DNA of 64,000 nt, from positions 18,526 through 82,525 of the forward strand of contig NZ_QRDW01000014.1 of the NCBI RefSeq assembly GCF_003385955.1, written 5' to 3'. Positions 17,151-25,866 of the stretch are shown here, piece after piece; position 1 is the first letter of the stretch; each line of letters begins with the position of its first letter. Under the pieces are notes generated by a model that worked only from the letters and a program-made list of their open reading frames with translations, did no database searches and was not told the origin of the DNA. Both the position numbers and the translations under genes were made by a program. The stretch is from Aestuariispira insulae. GTDB taxonomy: Bacteria > Pseudomonadota > Alphaproteobacteria > UBA8366 > Aestuariispiraceae.

Positions 17151-19474
17151 TGGCGGAAATTAACAAGGTTGCCGTGATCGGTGCCGGTGTCATGGGGGCC
17201 GGTATCGCCGCCCATGTCGCCAATGCCGGCCACGAGGTGCTGCTGCTTGACATTGTGCCGGACGGTGCGGAAGACAGGTCCGGTATTGCCAAGGGCGCGA
17301 TTGCCAAATTGCTGAAGGCTGATCCGGCCCCGCTCAGCCATAAGCGCAATGCCAAACGCATCATGCCGGGCAATATCGAGGATAACCTCGATGCCCTGTC
17401 TGAATGCGACTGGATCATCGAAGCGGTGATCGAGCGGCTGGATATCAAACAATCGCTCTATGAGAAGATTGACGCGGTACGCAAACCGGACGCGGTGGTT
17501 TCTTCCAACACCTCCACCATTCCGCTGGAACAGCTGACCGCGAAAATGTCGGCTTCCATGCAGGAAAATTTCCTGATCACCCATTTCTTCAACCCGCCGC
17601 GCTATATGCGCCTTCTGGAAGTGGTGTCAGGTGAGAAAACCTCCGCCGATGCTGTTGCGCGGGTCAGCGCATTCTCGGACCATAAATTGGGCAAGTCCAT
17701 TGTGACCTGCAAGGACCGTCCGGGTTTCATCGCCAACCGTCTTGGCATCTATTGGGTGGCAACGGCGATCCAGGAAGCCATGGATCAGGGATTGACCATT
17801 GAAGAGGCCGATGCGGTTGCGGGCAGACCGTGTGGTGTGCCGAAAACCGGTGTCTTTGCATTGATGGATCTGGTCGGCCTCGACCTGATGCCCCATGTGG
17901 TGGGCTCCATGCTGGATGCCCTGCCGAAAGATGATCCCTTCGTCACCGGTCATAAACCCAACCCGCTGATCGAAAAGCTGATCGCGGATGGTTATACCGG
18001 TCGCAAAGGCAAGGGCGGTTTCTATCGCCTGAACCGGGAAGGCGGGCAGAAGGTTAAGGAAGGCATTGACCTTAAGACCGGTGAATTCCGCCCGTCGATC
18101 CGGGCCAGCCTGGAAAGTGCCAAGCTGAAACCGCAGAAACTGCGCGACCTTGTCACCCATGAAGATAAGGGCGGCCAATTTGCCTGGAAGGTTCTGGCCA
18201 AAACCTTGTCTTATGCCGCCAACCTGGTGCCGGAGGCCGCCGATGATATCGTTGCCGTCGATGAGGCCATGCGCCTTGGCTATAACTGGAAATTTGGCCC
18301 GTTCGAACTGATCGATATGATGGGCGCGGACTGGTTTGCAGAAGCGCTGGAAAAAGACGGCATGGATGTGCCGGGACTTTTGAAGATCGCCTCCGGCAAG
18401 AGTTTCTACCGGATTGAGGGTAACAAGGTCCAATACCTGACCGTTGATGGCGATTATGCCGACCGGGCGCGCCCGGAAGGTGTGATCATGCTGGAAGACA
18501 TAAAACGCGGCCAGCAACCGGTCTTGAAAAACGGTTCGGCCAGTGTTTGGGATATTGGCGACGGGGTGCTCTGTTTCGAATTCACCTCCAAGATGAATTC
18601 CCTGGATGCGGAGATCCTGGGCCTGATCAAAAAGACGGTGCGCCTGGTGCAAAAAGATTATAAGGCGCTGGTGGTTTATAACGAAGGTTCCAACTTCTCC
18701 GCAGGGGCCAATTTGGGCCTAGCATTGTTTGCAGCCAATATCGCAGCCTGGCCGGAGATCGAGAATATCGTGGAAACCGGCCAGGAAGCTTATAAGGCGC
18801 TCAAATACGCCCCCTTCCCTGTGGTCGGTGCGCCAAGCGGCATGGCCCTGGGCGGCGGGTGCGAGATCCTGCTCCATTGCGATGCGGTCCAGGCCCATCT
18901 GGAAACCTATATCGGCTTGGTTGAATGCGGTGTCGGCCTGGTGCCCGCCTGGGGCGGCTGCAAGGAGCTGATCGACCGCTGGACCAAGAACCCGAAATGG
19001 CCCAATGGAGCCATGGCGCCGGTTGGCAAGGCGTTTGAGATCATCTCAACCGCGACTGTTGCCAAATCGGCGGAAGAAGCCAAGACCCATCTTTTCTTCC
19101 GCGACCATGACCGGATCACCATGAACCGCTATCGCCTGTTGGCCGATGCCAAGGCCTATGCGCTGGAATTGGTGGACGGGTATGAAGCACCTGAGGAAAG
19201 CACCTATCGCCTGCCGGGTGAAAGCGCCAAGGTTGCCTTTGAAATGGCGGTCGACGGGTTCCACCGGATGGGCAAGGCCACGGATTATGACCGCGTGGTT
19301 GCCGGGGAGCTGGGCGCTGTTCTCTCAGGCGGTGACACGGATGTCACCGAAGAACTGTCCGAAGATGATGTGCTGGAACTGGAGCGGGACGCCTTCATGC
19401 GGCTTGCGCGCAAGTCCGGCACCCTGGCCCGGGTCGAGCATATGCTGCTCAAAGGCAAACCCCTGCGGAACTAA
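17150..19474 (+). CDS. 3-hydroxyacyl-CoA dehydrogenase / enoyl-CoA hydratase bifunctional enzyme (FadN-like)
   Basis: A 774-residue beta-oxidation enzyme. The N-terminal NAD-binding dehydrogenase part (VIGAGVMGAGIAAHVANAG, then SSNTSTIPLEQL and NPPRYMRLLEVV) precedes the hydratase part (NFSAGANLGL, GMALGGGCEILLHCDAV, VECGVGLVPAWGGC). This order is the reverse of E. coli FadB and matches FadN. With the coupled thiolase it converts enoyl-CoA to acetyl-CoA and a shortened acyl-CoA. The ATG at 17150 shares a base with the thiolase stop; the earlier ATG at 17102 lies inside the thiolase. Confidence 0.93.
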   Translation: MAEINKVAVIGAGVMGAGIAAHVANAGHEVLLLDIVPDGAEDRSGIAKGAIAKLLKADPAPLSHKRNAKRIMPGNIEDNLDALSECDWIIEAVIERLDIKQSLYEKIDAVRKPDAVVSSNTSTIPLEQLTAKMSASMQENFLITHFFNPPRYMRLLEVVSGEKTSADAVARVSAFSDHKLGKSIVTCKDRPGFIANRLGIYWVATAIQEAMDQGLTIEEADAVAGRPCGVPKTGVFALMDLVGLDLMPHVVGSMLDALPKDDPFVTGHKPNPLIEKLIADGYTGRKGKGGFYRLNREGGQKVKEGIDLKTGEFRPSIRASLESAKLKPQKLRDLVTHEDKGGQFAWKVLAKTLSYAANLVPEAADDIVAVDEAMRLGYNWKFGPFELIDMMGADWFAEALEKDGMDVPGLLKIASGKSFYRIEGNKVQYLTVDGDYADRARPEGVIMLEDIKRGQQPVLKNGSASVWDIGDGVLCFEFTSKMNSLDAEILGLIKKTVRLVQKDYKALVVYNEGSNFSAGANLGLALFAANIAAWPEIENIVETGQEAYKALKYAPFPVVGAPSGMALGGGCEILLHCDAVQAHLETYIGLVECGVGLVPAWGGCKELIDRWTKNPKWPNGAMAPVGKAFEIISTATVAKSAEEAKTHLFFRDHDRITMNRYRLLADAKAYALELVDGYEAPEESTYRLPGESAKVAFEMAVDGFHRMGKATDYDRVVAGELGAVLSGGDTDVTEELSEDDVLELERDAFMRLARKSGTLARVEHMLLKGKPLRN

Positions 19475-19494
19475 GGAAGCGAGGAATAAGAGAA

Positions 19495-21276
19495 ATGGCT
19501 GTTTATCAAGCCCCGATTCGGGATATGCGCTTCGTTCTGCACGAGCTGATGTCCGTCGAAGACCTGGCCAAACTGGAAGGCTATGAGGATGCAACGCCAG
19601 ACCTGATCGATGCGGTGTTGGAAGAGGCTGGAAAAGTAACTGAAAACGTGCTTTTCCCGCTGAACCGCTCCGGCGATGAAGAAGGCTGCGTTTATGAAAA
19701 TGGTGTTGTCCGCACCCCCAGCGGTTTCAAGGAAGCCTACAGTGCCTTTGTTGAAGGCGGTTGGCCCAGCCTGAATTGTGATCCGGCCTTTGGCGGCCAG
19801 GGCCTGCCTCATACGGTGAGCCTGATGGTCAGTGAAATGATCTGTTCGGCGAACCTGTCCTTTGGCATGTATCCGGGCCTCTCCCACGGTGCCTATTCGG
19901 CACTCGCCAAATATGGCACGGATGAATTGAAGGAAACCTATCTGCCGAAACTGGTGGACGGGACCTGGTCTGGCACCATGTGCCTGACCGAGCCTCATTG
20001 CGGCACGGACCTTGGCCTTTGCCGGACCAAGGCAGAACCGCTGGAAGACGGATCCTATGACATTACCGGCACCAAGATCTTCATCTCGGCCGGTGAACAT
20101 GACCTGACGGATAACATCCTGCATTTGGTCCTGGCCCGCACGCCGGATGCGCCAAAGGGCATTAAGGGTATCAGCCTTTTCCTGGTACCTAAATTCCTGC
20201 CCAATCCGGATGGGACGCCGGGTGCGCGCAATGGCGTCATGTGCGGTGCGATCGAACATAAGATGGGCATCAAGGCCTCGTCCACCTGTGTGATGAATTT
20301 CGATGGGGCAAAAGGCTGGCTGGTCGGCAGCCTGAACAAAGGCATGCGTGCCATGTTCACCATGATGAACGAAGCCCGCCTTTTGGTCGGCATTCAGGGA
20401 CTTGGCCTTGGGAGCGTTTCTTATCAAGGCGCTGTGGCATATGCCAAGGAACGCACCCAGGGCCGCTCTTTGAGTGGGGTCAAGCATCCGGATAAGTCTG
20501 CCGATCCGATCATTGTGCACCCCGATGTCCGGCGCATGCTGTTGACCCAACGTGCCTATGCGGAAGGCTGCCGGGCGCTGGGCGCCTGGGTCGCGAAAGA
20601 GCTGGATATCTCGCATAAGCATTCTGACGCGGCCCGCCGGGAGGAAGCGGACGATTTTGTCCAGCTGATGACGCCGATCGTCAAGGCGCTGTTCACCGAT
20701 ATGGGCTACGAGAGCGCCAATATCGGCATGCAGGTGCTGGGCGGCCATGGTTTCATCCGCGAACATGGCATGGAGCAATATGTCCGTGACTGCCGCATCG
20801 CCCAGATTTATGAGGGCACTAACGGCATCCAAGCACTGGACTTGATTGGCCGCAAGCTGCCGGCCCATGCGGGCCGCTATTTGCGCCGTTTCTTCCATCC
20901 GGTGCAGAGCTATATCGAAGCCAATATTGCGGATGAGCGTCTGGCCGAATTTGTCCAGCCGCTGGCCAAGGCTTTCGTCCGCCTGCAGCAGGCAACCGCT
21001 GCTTTGGCGCAAAAAGGCATGAGCAATCAGGAAGAGGCCGCCTCCACGGCAACCGATTACCTGCGTCTCTTCGGCCTGGTCGCGATGAGCTATATGTGGT
21101 GCAAGGCGGCAACCGTCGCGCTTGATAAGCTGGATGAGGATAAAGCCTTCTATCAGGCCAAGCTGGATACGGCGCGCTTCTTCACCGCCAAAATCCTACC
21201 GCAGACCGGGGCCTTGTTCTCAACCCTTATGGCTGGGGGTGACACCCTGATGGCAATGGATGAGGATGCCTTCTGA
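19495..21276 (+). CDS. Acyl-CoA dehydrogenase with C-terminal extension
   Basis: A 593-residue FAD enzyme for the first step of beta-oxidation. Signatures include TMCLTEPHCGTDLG (FAD/substrate loop), EHKMGIKASSTCVM and QIYEGTNGIQALDLIGRKL, where Glu440 is the expected catalytic base. The roughly 100-residue C-terminal extension is typical of the long DmdC/FadE5-like group rather than the 380-residue group. It lies 20 bp after the FadN-like gene with aggaagcgagg as ribosome-binding site. Confidence 0.92.
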   Translation: MAVYQAPIRDMRFVLHELMSVEDLAKLEGYEDATPDLIDAVLEEAGKVTENVLFPLNRSGDEEGCVYENGVVRTPSGFKEAYSAFVEGGWPSLNCDPAFGGQGLPHTVSLMVSEMICSANLSFGMYPGLSHGAYSALAKYGTDELKETYLPKLVDGTWSGTMCLTEPHCGTDLGLCRTKAEPLEDGSYDITGTKIFISAGEHDLTDNILHLVLARTPDAPKGIKGISLFLVPKFLPNPDGTPGARNGVMCGAIEHKMGIKASSTCVMNFDGAKGWLVGSLNKGMRAMFTMMNEARLLVGIQGLGLGSVSYQGAVAYAKERTQGRSLSGVKHPDKSADPIIVHPDVRRMLLTQRAYAEGCRALGAWVAKELDISHKHSDAARREEADDFVQLMTPIVKALFTDMGYESANIGMQVLGGHGFIREHGMEQYVRDCRIAQIYEGTNGIQALDLIGRKLPAHAGRYLRRFFHPVQSYIEANIADERLAEFVQPLAKAFVRLQQATAALAQKGMSNQEEAASTATDYLRLFGLVAMSYMWCKAATVALDKLDEDKAFYQAKLDTARFFTAKILPQTGALFSTLMAGGDTLMAMDEDAF

Positions 21277-21343
21277 TGATTGGGATTTCGTCCAGGACGA
21301 AAGCTATCGCAGGGTCTCGCTCGGATCGATCTGGGGACTGAAT

Positions 21344-21889
21344 ATGTATCCCTTTATCCGACTGATCAAAGTGCTGGCGAAGGGCTGGCTCGGAAAGCGT
21401 TTGGAGCCGGATCAGACATCCGTCCTGCATTTCCGAGTCTGGCCCAACGACCTGGATACCAACATTCATATGAATAACGGGCGCTATCTGACCATGATGG
21501 ATCTGGGGCGGTTCGACCTCACCATCCGGATGGGCCTGGGCAAACTGGTGTTCAGGAATAAATGGATGCCGGTTCTGTCCTCCTCCAATATCCGTTACCG
21601 CCGGTCGCTGCTGCCCTTTGCCAAATATGAACTGCACAGCCGGCTGCTGGGATGGGATGATAAATGGTTCTATATGGAGCAGAAATTCATCCATAAAGGG
21701 GATGTCTATGCCATTGCCCTGGCCAAGGGCGCCTTTAAGCTGGGCCGGCATACAGTGCCGATCCGGGAAATTACGGAAGGGCTGGGCGTCGGTTTCGACC
21801 TGCTGGCCCTGCCGGACTATATCGATCATTGGAATGCACTGGAAAACGGCGTGCGCCATGACATGAAATCGGCGATTGCCGCAGAATAG
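21344..21889 (+). CDS. 4HBT-fold acyl-CoA thioesterase
   Basis: A 181-residue hot-dog-fold protein, with the HFRVWPNDLDTNIHMNNGRY signature (Asp and the HMNN loop) of the 4-hydroxybenzoyl-CoA thioesterase family. It probably releases free acid from CoA esters formed by the operon. I chose the ATG at 21344 because ggggac precedes it and the family commonly begins MYPF-like; an earlier in-frame ATG at 21260 would overlap the dehydrogenase gene and place its ribosome-binding site too close. Confidence 0.82.
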   Translation: MYPFIRLIKVLAKGWLGKRLEPDQTSVLHFRVWPNDLDTNIHMNNGRYLTMMDLGRFDLTIRMGLGKLVFRNKWMPVLSSSNIRYRRSLLPFAKYELHSRLLGWDDKWFYMEQKFIHKGDVYAIALAKGAFKLGRHTVPIREITEGLGVGFDLLALPDYIDHWNALENGVRHDMKSAIAAE

Positions 21890-21918
21890 ATCTACAAAGA
21901 ATAACAGGAGCGCGATTT

Positions 21919-22737
21919 ATGGGAAATCTAAACGGGAAGACGATCTTTATCACCGGCGGCAGCCGGGGCATCGGTCTGGAGATTGCCAAGCGGGCGGCTG
22001 CGGACGGCGCCAATATCGCCATAGCCGCAAAAACCGCAGAACCGCATCCGAAACTGCCGGGTACCATTCATACAGCAGCCGGCGAAATTGAGGAAGCAGG
22101 CGGCAAGGCCCTGGCCCTGCAGGTGGATATCCGGGACGAGGATCAGGTGGCGGCCGCGGTCAAGGAAACCGCCGACACCTTCGGTGGGATCGATATCCTG
22201 ATCAACAATGCCAGTGCCATTAACCTGACCGGCACGCTGGAAACCCCGATGAAGCGGTTTGACCTGATGCATGGGGTGAATGCCCGGGGAACTTTCTGTG
22301 TGTCCCAGGCCTGTATTCCTTTCCTGAAACAGGCGGAAAACCCGCATATCCTGACCCTGTCGCCGCCCCTGAACATGCAGCCCCACTGGTTTGGCAACCA
22401 TGTGGCCTACACCATGGCGAAATATGGCATGAGCATGTGTGTTTTGGGGATGGCGGAAGAGTTCGAGGATGAGGGAATCGCGATCAACGCGCTCTGGCCG
22501 AAAACGGTGATTCACACTGCTGCGCTGGCCATGCTGGGCGGTGCCGTGAAGCCTGAATATTGCCGCACACCGGCCATTGTTGCGGACGCGGCCTATGAGA
22601 TTCTGAACCGTCCGTCACGTGATTGCAGCGGCAACTTCTTCATCGATGAAGAGGTTCTGGGCGAGGCCGGAGTCACCGATTTTGAACAATATGCGGTGGT
22701 GCCTGGCAACAAGTTGCTGCCGGACCTTTTCCTCTAG
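21919..22737 (+). CDS. SDR-family oxidoreductase (HSDL2-like)
   Basis: A 272-residue short-chain dehydrogenase. The cofactor motif is TGGSRGIGLEIA, the NNAS motif is present, and the active site has the YTMAKYG Tyr/Lys pair with a serine in TLSPPL. The AAKTAEPHPKLPGTIHTAAGEIE stretch and overall pattern match hydroxysteroid-dehydrogenase-like 2 proteins, often found in acyl-CoA operons. It is the last gene of the operon and is followed by a strong terminator. Confidence 0.9.
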   Translation: MGNLNGKTIFITGGSRGIGLEIAKRAAADGANIAIAAKTAEPHPKLPGTIHTAAGEIEEAGGKALALQVDIRDEDQVAAAVKETADTFGGIDILINNASAINLTGTLETPMKRFDLMHGVNARGTFCVSQACIPFLKQAENPHILTLSPPLNMQPHWFGNHVAYTMAKYGMSMCVLGMAEEFEDEGIAINALWPKTVIHTAALAMLGGAVKPEYCRTPAIVADAAYEILNRPSRDCSGNFFIDEEVLGEAGVTDFEQYAVVPGNKLLPDLFL

Positions 22738-22750
22738 AAGGTTCGGTTGC

Positions 22751-22797
22751 GGGAAATGCCGGAAGTAACCTGAACCCCTTCCGGCATTTCCCTTTTA
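22751..22797 (+). terminator. Strong rho-independent terminator of the beta-oxidation operon
   Basis: A perfect 15-bp stem (GGGAAATGCCGGAAG at 22751-22765, complement at 22778-22792) with a 12-base loop, followed by TTTT. It closes the transcript that begins near the MerR or thiolase gene. Confidence 0.9.
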
Positions 22798-22908
22798 CGG
22801 TTTGTCCCTGACTGCTGTGGGGGCAGGGGCCGGATCTGTTTGGCGGATATACGATGATGGTTCCTGACCGACATTATCGCCGCCTATTCCCGGTGGATCT
22901 GGCCTGTG

Positions 22909-22946
22909 AAGGGGATGGTGTGGAAGCGCTCCGCCATCCCCTTTTA
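22909..22946 (+). terminator. Second rho-independent terminator with no gene in front of it
   Basis: A 10-bp stem AAGGGGATGG / CCATCCCCTT across a 15-base loop, followed by TTTT. The only sequence between it and the preceding operon terminator is about 110 bp without a plausible reading frame, so it could end a small RNA or act as a leader attenuator for the solute-binding protein gene at 23026. Confidence 0.6.
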
Positions 22947-23025
22947 TCTTTGTTGCCACAATGTGAAGGTATTCATGCTAGAATGATCCCAATCGAGCCC
23001 GGAAATCGCCGATTGGGAGATTGCC

Positions 23026-23787
23026 ATGAAATTGTCTGCATTCATTGCGGCATTCGGCTTCTGGATGACTTTGCTGACATCTGCTCTGGCGCAGGATGCC
23101 CGGGTTGTCCGTTTCACAACAACCCACTATCCCCCCTATCTGGATGAGCAATCCTCCGGCGGAGGTTTTTTTACCCAGATCATCCGGGAAGCCTACAAGA
23201 CACAAGGCTATCAGATGGAGGTGAAGTTCTTCCCTTGGAAGCGGGCGGTGATTCTGGCCAAGGACGCGCAGGGTTTTGACGGGATCTTCACTTTCGGAAC
23301 GATCAATGAAGAACGGGAGCGCGATTATGTCATCTCCGATCCGCTTCCCTCTCTGGAATGGGGTTTTTTCCGACGGGTGGATCGGCCCATCGCTTATCAA
23401 AAGATGGATGATCTCTTCCCCTATCGGATCGGGATCGTGCGGGGGTATGCCTATGGCGGCGGTTTTGACGAGCAGAAGGAAAAATTCCAATCCATCGTGG
23501 TCGCCAATAATGATATCGCGTTGATCAGGATGCTGGCGGACGACCGGGCGGATGTCATCCTGTCCGACCGGTATTTCGCGGAATATCAGCTGAACCGTGA
23601 TCTGGTGGATCTGCGCGACCAGATTACGTTCATGGAGCCTGCATTGGTGACTCAGGGGCAATGGCTGGCGGTATCTAAGAAAACCGACGATCCGGAAGCT
23701 AAAGTGGCGGCTTTTAATGCCGGTTTGAAAATCCTGCGCGACAGCGGCCGTATGCAGGACATTCTGAAAGGCAATTACCTCTATTGA
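23026..23787 (+). CDS. Periplasmic solute-binding protein, family 3 type
   Basis: A 253-residue exported protein with a signal peptide (residues 1-22, cleavage near ALA|QD) and the two-lobe binding-protein pattern (FTTTHYPPYLDEQS at the start, GGFFTQIIREAYKTQGYQMEV, GIVRGYAYGGGF, LADDRADVILSDRYFAEYQ). Family 3 members bind amino acids or similar small molecules. No permease or ATPase gene is adjacent, so this is an orphan, perhaps a sensor-type or non-ABC binding protein. Confidence 0.85.
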   Translation: MKLSAFIAAFGFWMTLLTSALAQDARVVRFTTTHYPPYLDEQSSGGGFFTQIIREAYKTQGYQMEVKFFPWKRAVILAKDAQGFDGIFTFGTINEERERDYVISDPLPSLEWGFFRRVDRPIAYQKMDDLFPYRIGIVRGYAYGGGFDEQKEKFQSIVVANNDIALIRMLADDRADVILSDRYFAEYQLNRDLVDLRDQITFMEPALVTQGQWLAVSKKTDDPEAKVAAFNAGLKILRDSGRMQDILKGNYLY

Positions 23788-24690
23788 TTATGGGCGTATC
23801 AGGCGGTCCAGAGCGGATTGTGATGGCGCGAACCAATAAGCTCCGGTGACGGGCGTGGAAAATTCCGTGATCCGGTCATAGAGCCCGTCATCTGCGATAC
23901 CGAACATACGGTCCAGCTGGACCTGGATGCGCTGGGTCTCGCAGGCAAAGCTCAGGAAATAGAGACCGTGTTCTTCCGTCGTGCCAAAGGGGAAGCTCTG
24001 ACGCCAGATTTTTTGGGCGACACCGTCAATTTTCACATCGGTCCGGCTGACATGGGAATCGTCCGGCATGTCATCGCCTTCCAGCTCTTCATTGTCATAT
24101 TTCGTCCGTCCGATTACCCGGCCCTGTTCATCGTCATCAAGCGCGTTGAATTTCGGCAGATTGTGAACCCATTTCTGGGTGAAGACGATGGAACCATCAG
24201 CACCGGGCTGGTGCGATGCCACCAGCGCAGCGGGGAAACGGTCGTCTTCCTTCGGGTTGGCGGTGCCATCTTCAAACCCCATCAGGTCCATGGATTCATA
24301 ATAGATGAAGCCTGGTTGGGAGAGGATCACCTCGCAGGTATCGATCAGGGCATTGCGGGCGATCAAGGCCGCGTCGAAGACTGAGCTTGGATCGTTATTC
24401 TTGAACCAGAGCCAGAGATCACCCTGGGATGCTGGCGCATCCACCGTGACCGGACTTTTGATTGCCTGGAAGGAGGTCAGGTCAGCCGGAACCTGGTCTG
24501 GGGAGAGGCGTTTCCAGAGGTCCGGCCCGAAGCCGACTGCGCATTGTGGCGGATTGTCCAAACCGTTGGAAAGCGCTGTTCTCAAGGCCAGCAGGAAATC
24601 CTGGTCGGAAGCCCCCTGGCGCAGTTTCAATTCCAATGCGTAGTGATGACGGAAACCTTCGGTGAAAATGGATTTCTGTGCGTTTTGCAT
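23788..24690 (-). CDS. Dyp-type haem peroxidase
   Basis: A 300-residue dye-decolourising peroxidase. The family GxxDG motif is present as GFEDGTANP, with a distal arginine in WRQSFPFG and a candidate proximal histidine in the KWVHNLPKF segment. The enzyme oxidises varied substrates with hydrogen peroxide. There is no Tat or Sec signal, so it is probably cytoplasmic, or enters via another route. It converges on the solute-binding protein with no gap and follows the GlxA-type regulator on the same strand by about 50 bp. Confidence 0.88.
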   Translation of the reverse strand: MQNAQKSIFTEGFRHHYALELKLRQGASDQDFLLALRTALSNGLDNPPQCAVGFGPDLWKRLSPDQVPADLTSFQAIKSPVTVDAPASQGDLWLWFKNNDPSSVFDAALIARNALIDTCEVILSQPGFIYYESMDLMGFEDGTANPKEDDRFPAALVASHQPGADGSIVFTQKWVHNLPKFNALDDDEQGRVIGRTKYDNEELEGDDMPDDSHVSRTDVKIDGVAQKIWRQSFPFGTTEEHGLYFLSFACETQRIQVQLDRMFGIADDGLYDRITEFSTPVTGAYWFAPSQSALDRLIRP

Positions 24691-24717
24691 CTCTGTTGCC
24701 CCTGGCCTTGAGTATAC

Positions 24718-24746
24718 TGATCCCGACCAAATATTGGGTGGGATCA
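24718..24746. promoter_or_regulatory. Inverted repeat TGATCCC/GGGATCA between regulator and DyP gene
   Basis: A 7-bp perfect inverted repeat (24718-24724 and 24740-24746) overlaps the stop codon of the GlxA-type regulator and lies just before the peroxidase start at 24690. It could be an operator for the DyP gene or a weak intercistronic hairpin. Confidence 0.35.
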
Positions 24747-25796
24747 GGCCTGGGTCAATCCTTGATATGCCTCTGTGCTCTTGCAGGGGGGGTGTTCTAG
24801 GGTTTGCTGGCGAATTTGGGTCGGTGTATGGCCGTAATGGGCCTTGAAGACTGAGTTGAAATGCTCAACCGTGGGAAAGCCGCAGCTGAGCGCGATATCT
24901 AAAATTGTGCGATCACTGTTGCGGATGTTTTCAATGGCCATATGAAGGCGCATTTCTCGGATCAATTCATGGATGCCTTTGCCCAGGATTGCGCGGAATT
25001 TCCGTTCCAGTTGCCGTCGTCCGATATTGAGACTTTTGGCAAGGTCATCAATATTGATCGGCATGGTCAATTGATGTTCGATTTTGCGAACAGCCCGTTT
25101 GGTGACCGGGCAGGCTATTTCCCCCTGGTAGACCGGCACAGATTGGATATGATCGGGCTTTCGGACCTGGTCCAGCAACATCATGCGTTGGCATTTGTCC
25201 GCCCAGGCCGGTCCGAGATGCCGCCCAACCAGCGATATTGCCAGGTCCGTGGCGGCGGCGCCTCCGGCACAGGTGATGACACCCGCTTCTTCCCGAAAGA
25301 GGCTCTCGGCGTCAATTGGTATGGCACCGAAGGTCCTCAGATAATCGTCTTGATGATACCAATGAACGCAGACAGGGATGCGGCCGGTGACCCCGGTTGC
25401 CACAAGGGCGGCTGCACCGCCACCAATGCCGGCCAGCACCACGCGTTCGGCATGCGCTGTCTTTAGATAGGCACGGACTTGTTTCTCAACAAAATAATCC
25501 TCGCCCGGCGTATTGCCAAAGACAATCAGGTAATCGAAATGCGTGGGGGCGGGTGGATATTTCTCGACGGCGATGTCGATACCGCAACTGGACCTGATGC
25601 GGCTGTTTCCAGGGGCCAAAAGAGTCCAGCGGCAATTGCGCTGACGACCGCCAAGACCTTTGTCACCGGCCAGGCGCAACACATCGATGATGTTGGAAAA
25701 AGAGGTCAGATTGAACCCGTCCAGCAATAGGATGCCGATAGTCAAAGCGGGGTCCGGACTCGGATTATGCATGGTCAATGTCATTGTGGAACTCAT
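24744..25796 (-). CDS. GlxA-family transcriptional regulator (DJ-1/PfpI plus AraC HTH)
   Basis: A 350-residue regulator with an N-terminal DJ-1/PfpI-like domain (about residues 18-200; GNTPGEDYF, GIGGGAAALVATG) and a C-terminal AraC-type double HTH (INIDDLAKSLNIGRRQLERKF and ILDIALSCGFPTVEHFNSVFK). No cysteine sits at the elbow where active amidases have one, so the front domain probably only senses. GlxA-like regulators often control choline, glycine-betaine or carnitine use; that assignment is not shown here. The DyP peroxidase immediately downstream may be a target. Confidence 0.88.
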   Translation of the reverse strand: MSSTMTLTMHNPSPDPALTIGILLLDGFNLTSFSNIIDVLRLAGDKGLGGRQRNCRWTLLAPGNSRIRSSCGIDIAVEKYPPAPTHFDYLIVFGNTPGEDYFVEKQVRAYLKTAHAERVVLAGIGGGAAALVATGVTGRIPVCVHWYHQDDYLRTFGAIPIDAESLFREEAGVITCAGGAAATDLAISLVGRHLGPAWADKCQRMMLLDQVRKPDHIQSVPVYQGEIACPVTKRAVRKIEHQLTMPINIDDLAKSLNIGRRQLERKFRAILGKGIHELIREMRLHMAIENIRNSDRTILDIALSCGFPTVEHFNSVFKAHYGHTPTQIRQQTLEHPPCKSTEAYQGLTQA

Positions 25797-25800
25797 TCCG

Positions 25801-25841
25801 GAAAAACCACCGTCATGGGGACAGAGAACCCATGACGGTGG
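25801..25841 (-). terminator. Rho-independent terminator of putA
   Basis: On the minus strand a perfect 13-bp stem (CCACCGTCATGGG and its complement, 9-base loop) is followed by TTTTT. It lies 26 bp after the putA stop and just before the GlxA-type gene, insulating the two. Confidence 0.9.
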
Positions 25842-25866
25842 ACAGAGTTTGTGAAGCAGGCAGGTA

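Noticed and set aside
19471..21012. Open frame of 513 codons on the minus strand
   Set aside because: Antisense of the acyl-CoA dehydrogenase gene, without family features.
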